NCBI RefSeq assembly: GCF_900187975.1
Contig: NZ_FZPC01000046.1
Location: 1 to 40,049, forward strand
DNA length: 40,049 nt
Reading direction: 5' to 3'
Source: Pseudomonas delhiensis
Lineage (GTDB): Bacteria; Pseudomonadota; Gammaproteobacteria; Pseudomonadales; Pseudomonadaceae
Positions 24,242 to 31,469 of the stretch are shown piece by piece (positions within the stretch are counted from its first letter, which is position 1; every line of letters starts with the position of its first letter). The notes below the pieces were generated by a model. That model did no database searches and had not been told where the DNA came from. It worked only from the letters and a program-made list of their open reading frames with translations. A program made the translations under genes and the position numbers.

Positions 24242-25870
24242 TCAGCGCTGCGCCAGCTTGAGATGGCGCGCATACCACGGCCGCCGCGGTGCGCGTTCTA
24301 GCCAGCCCTTGCGCTCGTCGTCCTCGGTGAGGATGACGCGCAGCGCCAGCTTCATGGTCTCCACGTCCAGGGCCACGTCGCTGCTGCTCGCCTGCAGGTC
24401 GGAGAGACCGCAGCCGTGGGTGGACGGGCCCAGCCAGGGGTCGTCGATCTCCACCCAGCGGCCGCGGGCGAACCAGCGGGTGCCCTGGACCTCGGCGCGG
24501 CGCACCTCGCCGGGGTGGAAGCGCTCGTGGGCGCGGAACCAGTCTTCGATGCGGTCGTCGATCCAGCCGTGGAAGCACCAGAACACCGGGTTCACGTGGG
24601 ACGAGAAGGGGTCGCCGAGGAAATCGTTCTCGCGCAGGAACCAGCGCGGCGCGAAGTCGGCGTAGTTGCGGTCGGTCATCAGCGGCGCGCCGTTGGACGG
24701 GTCGCGCGTCACGCTGGCCCAGCGCATGTGCAGCCAGTCGTGCATGCCCAGCTCCAGCTCCGAGCCGAACTGGCCCAGGGTCAGCTTCGCCAGGTAGGCC
24801 GGGTCCTGGTACTGCGATTCCCAGACCTGGAAGTTGCCGTGGTAGGCGTCGGCGCTCTTCAGGCCGTGCAGCCACTGGCTGTATTCGTCATCGTCGGGCG
24901 CCACCCAGGCCGGCGGCACCGAGCAGCCGTCGGCGTTCTCGAAGTAGCGGATGAAGCCGGCGCGGTCGTATTCCAGCGGCACGGCCGGCGGCGGCAGGCG
25001 CGTCCAGGACGGCAGGTCCTGCAGCGAGCGGGCCTTGGCCAGCATGCGGCGGTGCATGAACAGGAAGTCGACGCCGGAGGCGTTGCGGTCCTTGTGCCGG
25101 CCGCGGGCGTCGCGCTCGGCGTCCAGGGGCCCGGGCTGCCAGCCCACGCCGCGCAGGGCGTTGCGCTGGGCCTCGTCGAGGTGGTGCCACTTGTCCCGCG
25201 AGGCGTGCCAGAGCTGGTGGAACAGGCGGTGCTGCGGCGACACCAGCCAGGTCAGCAGCGCCTCGTTGAGCGGCAGTCGCTCGCGGGCCAGGGGAAAGGG
25301 ACGCTTGCGGGCGACGAAGCGACAGTCCTGCTGCGGCAGGGCCAGGTCGCGGTCCAGGCGCTGGAGGCGGCCGCTGAGGGTGCCGTCGCCGGCGTTGGCG
25401 AAGTTGTCCCATACCTCGTCGAACACGGCGCTGCATTCATGGCTGGGCGTGGCGCCCTCGCCCAACAGGCGCCAGCGAATGTTCGCCGAGCTGGCGCCGA
25501 CCAGGTCGCCCAGCACCCGGTAGCGCGGCGGTTCCGTGCCGCGCAGGCGCTCGGGGGTGTCCAGCCAGCCGATCAGCCCGCGCCCGCGGGGGCCGCAGTC
25601 GAGGATCAATTGCAGGCCTTCGGCGGGCAGGCCCGGCAGCCCGAGCCCGGCGTCGAGCAGGCGCAGGTCCCAGATGCCGCGCAGGCGGTCGGCCAGGCGC
25701 AGCTCGGCGCCGGCGGTGGTTTCCAGGCTGGCCTCGCCCGGCGTCTCCGGCTCCCGCGCGTCCAGCTCGCGGCGCTGCAGTTCGCGATAGCCGAAGTAGG
25801 TCGCCGTCGGCAACGCCGCCGCCCCCGTCACTGCCAGGGCCGCCATGAAACCGCGTCGAGAAACCGTCAT
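24242..25870 (-). CDS. pvdP: PvdP, periplasmic tyrosinase for chromophore maturation
   Basis: A 542-residue copper enzyme that oxidises the D-Tyr part of ferribactin to complete the dihydroxyquinoline chromophore. The N-terminus is a twin-arginine signal (MTVSRRGFMAALAVTGAAAL). A beta-barrel-like N-terminal domain precedes a tyrosinase domain with a CuA-type region (SPQHRLFHQLWHASRDKWHHL) and a CuB-type region (HVNPVFWCFHGWIDDRIEDW). I start at the ATG at 25870. An in-frame TTG at 25894 would add eight residues before the Tat motif and has no clear ribosome site. A PvdS box is 46 bases upstream. It is divergent from pvdM, as in P. aeruginosa. Confidence 0.93.
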   Translation of the reverse strand: MTVSRRGFMAALAVTGAAALPTATYFGYRELQRRELDAREPETPGEASLETTAGAELRLADRLRGIWDLRLLDAGLGLPGLPAEGLQLILDCGPRGRGLIGWLDTPERLRGTEPPRYRVLGDLVGASSANIRWRLLGEGATPSHECSAVFDEVWDNFANAGDGTLSGRLQRLDRDLALPQQDCRFVARKRPFPLARERLPLNEALLTWLVSPQHRLFHQLWHASRDKWHHLDEAQRNALRGVGWQPGPLDAERDARGRHKDRNASGVDFLFMHRRMLAKARSLQDLPSWTRLPPPAVPLEYDRAGFIRYFENADGCSVPPAWVAPDDDEYSQWLHGLKSADAYHGNFQVWESQYQDPAYLAKLTLGQFGSELELGMHDWLHMRWASVTRDPSNGAPLMTDRNYADFAPRWFLRENDFLGDPFSSHVNPVFWCFHGWIDDRIEDWFRAHERFHPGEVRRAEVQGTRWFARGRWVEIDDPWLGPSTHGCGLSDLQASSSDVALDVETMKLALRVILTEDDERKGWLERAPRRPWYARHLKLAQR

Positions 25871-25915
25871 CGTCCGTCCTGTGTCCGTCGCCAAGCAGGC
25901 TGTACCGAGGCTAGA

Positions 25916-25939
25916 ACGGTCGGCCCCGCGGCAAATTTA
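25916..25939 (-). promoter_or_regulatory. PvdS-type promoter of pvdP
   Basis: On the minus strand TAAAT (25935-25939), 16 bases, then CGT (25916-25918). It is back to back with the pvdM box; the two -35 elements form a 10-bp inverted repeat (25933-25942 and 25952-25961). Confidence 0.78.
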
Positions 25940-25954
25940 GCGTCGTGGCCGCGC

Positions 25955-25978
25955 TAAATTTCCGCCCGCACGCCTCGT
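25955..25978 (+). promoter_or_regulatory. PvdS-type promoter of pvdM-pvdN-pvdO
   Basis: TAAAT (25955-25959), 16 bases, CGT (25976-25978), 65 bases before the pvdM start. Confidence 0.8.
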
Positions 25979-26042
25979 CCTCCCCCACAGGCGATGCCCT
26001 GCCCCGGGCCGCCATCCGACTCCGACGCTGACTGGGACGGCA

Positions 26043-27389
26043 ATGACTAGCACCCGCACGAAAAAGATCCTCTGGCTCACCCTGCCCCTGCTCGCACTGG
26101 TCCTCGTGGCGGGCGCCGCGGCCTGGCTGCTGCTGGCCCGCGCCCAACCCTACCCACGCGAGGTGATGGCCCACGCCGAGGCGCTGCACGAGCGCATCCT
26201 GTCCTTCGACAGCCGCGTGACCGTGCCCCTGGACTTCGGCACCGAGGGCCACGAGGCCGACCGCGACGGCCCCTCGCAGCTGGACCTGGTCAAGGCCGCG
26301 CGCGGCCGCCTGTCCGGCGCGGCCCTGGCGATCTTCGGCTGGCCGGAGATGTGGAGCGGCCCCGACGCCCCGCACAAGCCGACGCCGGGCTTCGTCGACG
26401 AGGCGCGGCACCAGCAGGAGATCCGCTACAAGATTCTCACCGGCATGGTCCGCGACTTCCCCGAGCGGGTGGGCATCGCCTACACGCCGGAGGACTTCCG
26501 CCGCCTGGCCATGGAAGGCAAGTTCGCCATCGTCATGAGCATGCTCAACGCCTACCCGCTGGGCGACGACCTGTCCCAGCTGGACCTGTGGGCGGCCCGC
26601 GGCGTGCGCATGTTCGGCTTCAACTACGTGGGCAACAACAGCTGGTCCGACTCCTCCCGCCCGCTGCCCTTCTTCAACGATTCGGCCGACGCCCTGGGCG
26701 GCCTCTCGCCCCTGGGCAAGCAGGCGGTGCAGCGGCTCAACGACCTGGGGGTGGTCATCGACGTCTCGCAGATGTCGACCAGGGCCCTGGAGCAGGTCGC
26801 CGCCCTCAGCCGCGCGCCCATCGTCGCCTCGCACTCGGCGCCGCGCGCCCTGGTGGACATCCGCCGCAACCTCAGCGACCACGAGATGCAGCTGATCAAG
26901 GACAGCGGCGGGGTCATCCAGGTGGTCGGTTTCCCGGCCTACCTGCGCCCGCTGAGCAAGCCCACCCTGGAGAAGCTCGACGCCCTGCGCGCGCGCTTCG
27001 ACCTGCCGCCGCTGGCCGGCCTGGACTACGCCCTGATGCCCGGCGACCCGGTGATCGCCATCTGGCCGGAGAAGAAGTTCGGCGAGTACGCCAGCAGCCT
27101 CTACGGCATCCTCGACGAGGAGCCCAAGGCCGGCCTGGCGGACTTCGTCAACGCCATCGACTACACGGTGAAGAAGGTCGGCATCGACCACGTCGGCATC
27201 AGCTCCGACTTCAACGACGGCGGCGGCCTGGACGGCTGGAAGGACGAGAGCGAGATCCGCAACGTCACCGCCGAGCTGATCACCCGCGGCTACTCCGACG
27301 CCGACATCGCCAAACTCTGGGGCGGCAACTTCCTGCGCGCATGGGGCGAGGTGCAGAAACGCGCCAAGCCGCCCGTCGCCAGCCGCTGA
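26043..27389 (+). CDS. pvdM: PvdM, M19 dipeptidase-like pyoverdine maturation protein
   Basis: A 448-residue protein anchored by an N-terminal membrane helix (ILWLTLPLLALVLVAGAAAW, residues 9-28), with a periplasmic membrane-dipeptidase (M19) fold. PvdM is required for chromophore maturation in pseudomonads. By comparison with renal dipeptidase from memory, most metal ligands are changed. The HxD pair is Arg58/Thr60 (DSRVT), the bridging Glu is Leu168 (MSMLNAY), and the LSH histidine is Gln243 (DVSQMS). His264 (ASHSAPRA) and the later DHVGISSDF motif remain. A classical dinuclear zinc site is therefore unlikely and the protein may act as a PvdP partner or non-metal enzyme. First gene of pvdMNO, under a PvdS box. 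Confidence 0.92.
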   Translation: MTSTRTKKILWLTLPLLALVLVAGAAAWLLLARAQPYPREVMAHAEALHERILSFDSRVTVPLDFGTEGHEADRDGPSQLDLVKAARGRLSGAALAIFGWPEMWSGPDAPHKPTPGFVDEARHQQEIRYKILTGMVRDFPERVGIAYTPEDFRRLAMEGKFAIVMSMLNAYPLGDDLSQLDLWAARGVRMFGFNYVGNNSWSDSSRPLPFFNDSADALGGLSPLGKQAVQRLNDLGVVIDVSQMSTRALEQVAALSRAPIVASHSAPRALVDIRRNLSDHEMQLIKDSGGVIQVVGFPAYLRPLSKPTLEKLDALRARFDLPPLAGLDYALMPGDPVIAIWPEKKFGEYASSLYGILDEEPKAGLADFVNAIDYTVKKVGIDHVGISSDFNDGGGLDGWKDESEIRNVTAELITRGYSDADIAKLWGGNFLRAWGEVQKRAKPPVASR

Positions 27390-27408
27390 CCCACGCCAAG
27401 GACATTCC

Positions 27409-28689
27409 ATGAACGACCGCCGTACCTTCCTCAAGCAGGCCGGGCTGCTCGCCGCCAGCCTGCCCCTGCTGCAGGCTTCCGACCTGGCCCTGGCTGCTAC
27501 CGAAACGGCCGGCAACGACAAGTGGCAGGCCCTGCGCCGGCAATTCGACCTCGCCCCGGACTACCTGCACTTCGCCAGCTTCCTGCTGGCCTCGCACCCG
27601 CGCCCGGTGCAGCAGGCCATAGACGCGCTGCGCGCGCGCTTCAACGCCAACCCCGGCGAGGCGGTGGACTGGGACCGCGAGGAGGTCTGGAAATACGAGG
27701 ACGAGACGCGCGCCTGGGCCGGCCGCTACTTCGGCGTCAAGCCGGCGCAGGTGGCCCTCACCGGCAGCACCACCGACGGCCTCGCCGCCATCTACGGCGG
27801 CCTGCTGGTGGCGCCGGGCAAGGAAATCCTCACCACCGTCCACGAGCACTATTCCACCTACACCACCCTGGAATACCGCCAGCAGCGCATGGGCACCCAG
27901 GTGCGCAAGGTTCCCCTGTTCAAGGACCCGCACCTGGCCTCGGCCGACGAGATACTCGCCAGCATCCGCCGCAACATCCGCCCCGAAACGCGGGTGCTGG
28001 GCATGACCTGGGTGCAGTCGGGCAGCGGTGTGAAGCTGCCGGTGCGCGAGATCGGCCAACTGGTGGCCGAGGCCAACCGCAACCGCGATGCCGCCGAGCG
28101 GATCATCTACGTGGTCGACGGCGTGCACGGCTTCGGCGTGGAGGACGCGAACTTCGCCGACTTCGGCTGCGACTACTTCATCGCCGGCACCCACAAGTGG
28201 CTGTTCGGCCCGCGCGGCACCGGCATCATCATCGCCCGCGAGGAGCAGCTGCAGGACCACCTGGTGCCGAGCATCCCCACCTTCACCCGCGCCGACAGCT
28301 TCGGCACCCTGATGACCCCCGGCGGCTACCACGCCTTCGAGCACCGCCTGGCCCTGGGCACGGCCTTCGAGCTGCACCTGCAGCTGGGCAAGGCCGACGT
28401 CGAGGCGCGCATCCACCAGCTCAATGGCTACCTCAAGCAGCGCCTGGCCGAGCATGCCAAGGTGCGCCTGGTCACGCCGACCAGCCCCGAACTCTCCGCC
28501 GGCTTCACCTTCTTCCGCGTCGACGGCCGCGACTGCGATGCCGTGGCCCGGCACCTGATGGCGCACAAGGTGATCGGCGACGCCGTGGACCGCGACGTCG
28601 GCCCGGTGGTGCGCCTGGCGCCCAGCCTGCTCAACGACGAGGCGCAGATCGACCGGGTGATGGACATCCTCGCCCCGCAGCTCGCCTGA
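27409..28689 (+). CDS. pvdN: PvdN, periplasmic PLP-dependent enzyme
   Basis: A 426-residue class-V aminotransferase-fold protein exported by the Tat pathway (MNDRRTFLKQAGLLAASLPL). Lys263 in AGTHKWLFGPRGTG is the expected pyridoxal-phosphate lysine. LTGSTTDGLAAIYGG binds the phosphate and YVVDGVHGFGV holds the conserved Asp. In fluorescent pseudomonads PvdN converts the glutamic side chain on the chromophore to succinamide in the periplasm. It lies 19 bases after pvdM and before pvdO, in the same operon. Confidence 0.93.
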   Translation: MNDRRTFLKQAGLLAASLPLLQASDLALAATETAGNDKWQALRRQFDLAPDYLHFASFLLASHPRPVQQAIDALRARFNANPGEAVDWDREEVWKYEDETRAWAGRYFGVKPAQVALTGSTTDGLAAIYGGLLVAPGKEILTTVHEHYSTYTTLEYRQQRMGTQVRKVPLFKDPHLASADEILASIRRNIRPETRVLGMTWVQSGSGVKLPVREIGQLVAEANRNRDAAERIIYVVDGVHGFGVEDANFADFGCDYFIAGTHKWLFGPRGTGIIIAREEQLQDHLVPSIPTFTRADSFGTLMTPGGYHAFEHRLALGTAFELHLQLGKADVEARIHQLNGYLKQRLAEHAKVRLVTPTSPELSAGFTFFRVDGRDCDAVARHLMAHKVIGDAVDRDVGPVVRLAPSLLNDEAQIDRVMDILAPQLA

Positions 28690-28717
28690 CCCGACTTCCC
28701 ACTTCACGAGAACCGCC

Positions 28718-29572
28718 ATGCACGCATTACCGCCCCTGGCCCTGGCCGCCCTGCTCCTGGCCGCCCCCGCCGCCTTCGCCACCGAAGCTCACAAGCCGGG
28801 CGCCGTGTTCAAGGATTGCAAGGACTGCCCCGAGATGGTGGTGCTGCCCGCCGGCAGCTTCACCATGGGCACCCCGGAGGACGAGGCCGGCCGCCAGCCG
28901 GACGAAGGCCCGCTGCACACCGTGACCTTCGCCCGGCCCTTCGCCATCAGCCGCTACCAGGTCACCGCCGCCGAACTGGACGCCTACCTGAAGGCCACCG
29001 GGGTGCGCCTGGCCAACGGCGACACCCGCCCCGGCCGCGAATGCATCGCCGGCAAGCCGCGCTACAAGCAGGGCCCGCGCCAGCCGGCGGTGTGCGTCGA
29101 TTATGAGGACGTGAATCGCTACGCCGCCTGGCTGTCGAAGAAGACCGGCCAGCATTACCGGATGATCAGCGAAGCCGAACGCGAATATGCCGCCCGCGCC
29201 GGCAGCGCCGGGCCCTTCCCGTTCCCCTTCGACGAGGGCAAGGAGTACAGCATCGCCAAGCACGCCAACACCTACGGCGCCGCGGATGGCTACAACTTCA
29301 CCTCGCCGGCGGGCAGCTTCCCGCCCAACGCCTTCGGCGTGTACGACATGCACGGCAACGTCTACGAGTGGGTCGCCGACTGCTGGCACGACAACTACGA
29401 CGGCGCCCCCAGCGACGGCAGCGCCTGGATCGACAGCGACTGCAAGCTGGTGCAGATCCGCGGCAACGACTGGGGCGAGGCGCCGATCTTCTCCCGCTCG
29501 GGCAACCGCAACAATGCCTACAAGAGCGACCGCGGCGACTGGATAGGCTTCCGCGTCGCCCGCGAGCTCTAG
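28718..29572 (+). CDS. pvdO: PvdO, periplasmic FGE-like pyoverdine maturation protein
   Basis: A 284-residue protein with a Sec signal peptide (MHALPPLALAALLLAAPAAFA) and a formylglycine-generating-enzyme/sulfatase-modifying-factor fold: VLPAGSFTMGTPEDEAG, FAISRYQVTAAELDAYL, RMISEAEREYAARAG, AFGVYDMHGNVYEWVADCW and a final GFRVA. PvdO is reported to catalyse the last oxidation of dihydropyoverdine to pyoverdine. It follows pvdN with a 28-base gap. No pvdF lies downstream as it does in PAO1; pvdE follows instead. Confidence 0.93.
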   Translation: MHALPPLALAALLLAAPAAFATEAHKPGAVFKDCKDCPEMVVLPAGSFTMGTPEDEAGRQPDEGPLHTVTFARPFAISRYQVTAAELDAYLKATGVRLANGDTRPGRECIAGKPRYKQGPRQPAVCVDYEDVNRYAAWLSKKTGQHYRMISEAEREYAARAGSAGPFPFPFDEGKEYSIAKHANTYGAADGYNFTSPAGSFPPNAFGVYDMHGNVYEWVADCWHDNYDGAPSDGSAWIDSDCKLVQIRGNDWGEAPIFSRSGNRNNAYKSDRGDWIGFRVAREL

Positions 29573-29621
29573 CCCGCGAGCCCAGGGCATGTTCTGAAGA
29601 GCGCCCTCGGCATGCCATGGC

Positions 29622-29645
29622 TAATTTTCCTGCGCCCACGTTCGT
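29622..29645 (+). promoter_or_regulatory. Variant PvdS-type promoter of pvdE
   Basis: TAATT (29622-29626), 16 bases, CGT (29643-29645), 66 bases before pvdE. One base differs from TAAAT, but spacing and position are right. Confidence 0.55.
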
Positions 29646-29711
29646 TACCGCTGTGGGCGCCACTTCAACCTTCGCATCCGTGCGTCGCCCCCGACGTGCT
29701 GAGGTAACCCC

Positions 29712-31367
29712 ATGTCCGCAACACAGTGCAGCGCCACCCGGGAGCTCCTGGGCATTCTCAAGCCCTTCTGGGCCGTTCTCGCCCTGTCCATTTTCCTGGG
29801 TGTGGTCGGCGGCATCAGCATCACAGCCCTGCTCACCGCCATCAACCGTGTGCTGAACGCCGAAGGCGGCATGACCCAGGGCATGATGCTCGCCTTCGCC
29901 GCCATCTGCGCCCTGGCCCTGCTCAGCGCGATCCTGTCGAACATCGGCACCAACTACGTCGGCCAGAAGATCATCGCGCACCTGCGCGAAAGCCTAGGCG
30001 GCCGGGTGCTCTGTGCCCCCATCGAGCAGCTCGAGCGCTACCGCACCCACCGCCTGATCCCGGTGCTGACCCATGACATCGACACCGTCAGCGACCTGGC
30101 CTTCGGCCTGCCGCAGCTAGTCATCTCGCTGACCATCACGCTGGGCTGCCTGGCCTACCTGGCCACGCTTTCACCCAGCATGTTCCTGGTGACCGCCGCC
30201 GCCGTGGTGCTCGGCAGCGTCGTCCAGTACATCGCCCGCGGCTACGGCATCAGTGGCTTCGAGGCGGCGCGCGAGCAGGAAGACCTGCTGCAGAAGCATT
30301 TCCGCAGCATGGCCGAGGGCGCCAAGGAACTGCGTATACACCGTCCGCGTAGGCAGCGCCTGTACAGCCGGCAGTTGCGCGAGACGGTGGAGCGCATCTG
30401 CCGCCTGCAGGTGCGCTCGGTGAACATCTTCCTCACCGCCAACACCATAGGCTCGCTGCTGTTCTTCATCGTGATAGCCGTGGCCCTGGCCATGCAGGGC
30501 TGGTGGGCGAATGGCGACCGCAGCGTGCTCAGCGGCTTCGTGATGACACTGCTGTTCATGAAGGGCCCTCTGGAAAGCGTGCTCAGCCTGCTACCCCTGC
30601 TCAGCCGCAACCGTATCGCCCTGCGCCGCATCGCCGAACTGAACGAGCAGTTCTCCAACCCCGAACCCTACCTGTTACTGAACGAAGAGCTCCCCATCCC
30701 CACCGTCGAACCATTGCGCACCCTGGAACTGCGCGACGTGCGTTACACCTACCCGGCGGTGGGCGACAACCCGCCCTTCGTCATGGGCCCGCTGAACCTG
30801 AAGATCGAGGCCGGCGAGATGCTCTTCATCGTCGGCGAGAACGGCGGCGGCAAGACCACCCTGATCAAGCTGTTGCTGGGCCTGTACGCGCCTCACGGCG
30901 GCGAGGTGCTGGTCAACGGCAAGGTGGTCGAGGCCAGCAGCCGCGACGACTACCGGCAGCTGTTCACCACCATCTTCGCCGACTTCTTCCTGTTCGAGGA
31001 ACTGATGGACGGCCAGCGCGACATCCCCGCCGAAGCCGCGCGCTACCTGGAGCGCCTGGAGATCGGGCACAAGGTCGGGGTGGCCGACGGCGCCTTCACC
31101 ACCACCGACCTCTCCACCGGCCAGCGCAAGCGCCTGGCGCTGGTGCACGCCTGGCTGGACCAGCGGCCGATCCTGGTGTTCGACGAATGGGCCGCCGACC
31201 AGGACCCGACCTTCCGCCGTATCTTCTACACCGAGCTGCTGCCCGACCTGAAGCGCCAGGGCAAGACGCTCATCGTCATCTCCCACGACGACCGCTATTT
31301 CGACGTCGCCGACCAGTTGGTACGCATGGAGCAGGGGCAACTGATCAGGGAACAGGCGCTAGCCTGA
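29712..31367 (+). CDS. pvdE: PvdE, ABC transporter for the pyoverdine precursor
   Basis: A 551-residue half-transporter of the SyrD/PvdE (cyclic peptide exporter) family. Six membrane helices occupy roughly residues 15-300, followed by an ATPase with Walker A VGENGGGKTT from about residue 374, signature LSTGQRKRLAL near 467 and Walker B PILVFDEWAADQD with Asp491. The usual catalytic Glu follows as DEW. It moves acylated ferribactin from the cytoplasm to the periplasm for maturation. GAGGT precedes the ATG. It is followed after 102 bases by fpvA in the same direction. Confidence 0.94.
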   Translation: MSATQCSATRELLGILKPFWAVLALSIFLGVVGGISITALLTAINRVLNAEGGMTQGMMLAFAAICALALLSAILSNIGTNYVGQKIIAHLRESLGGRVLCAPIEQLERYRTHRLIPVLTHDIDTVSDLAFGLPQLVISLTITLGCLAYLATLSPSMFLVTAAAVVLGSVVQYIARGYGISGFEAAREQEDLLQKHFRSMAEGAKELRIHRPRRQRLYSRQLRETVERICRLQVRSVNIFLTANTIGSLLFFIVIAVALAMQGWWANGDRSVLSGFVMTLLFMKGPLESVLSLLPLLSRNRIALRRIAELNEQFSNPEPYLLLNEELPIPTVEPLRTLELRDVRYTYPAVGDNPPFVMGPLNLKIEAGEMLFIVGENGGGKTTLIKLLLGLYAPHGGEVLVNGKVVEASSRDDYRQLFTTIFADFFLFEELMDGQRDIPAEAARYLERLEIGHKVGVADGAFTTTDLSTGQRKRLALVHAWLDQRPILVFDEWAADQDPTFRRIFYTELLPDLKRQGKTLIVISHDDRYFDVADQLVRMEQGQLIREQALA

Positions 31368-31469
31368 GGCACAACGGGGGAGTTTCGCAGCGCAGACACA
31401 TCTTCAGGACCAACGACAAGAACTGCCATCCATAACAATGCGATTCGATCATCAATGGAGTATCGACTG

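Noticed and set aside
25871..25894. TTG start for pvdP
   Set aside because: It adds residues ahead of the Tat signal without a ribosome site; the ATG at 25870 begins the signal directly.
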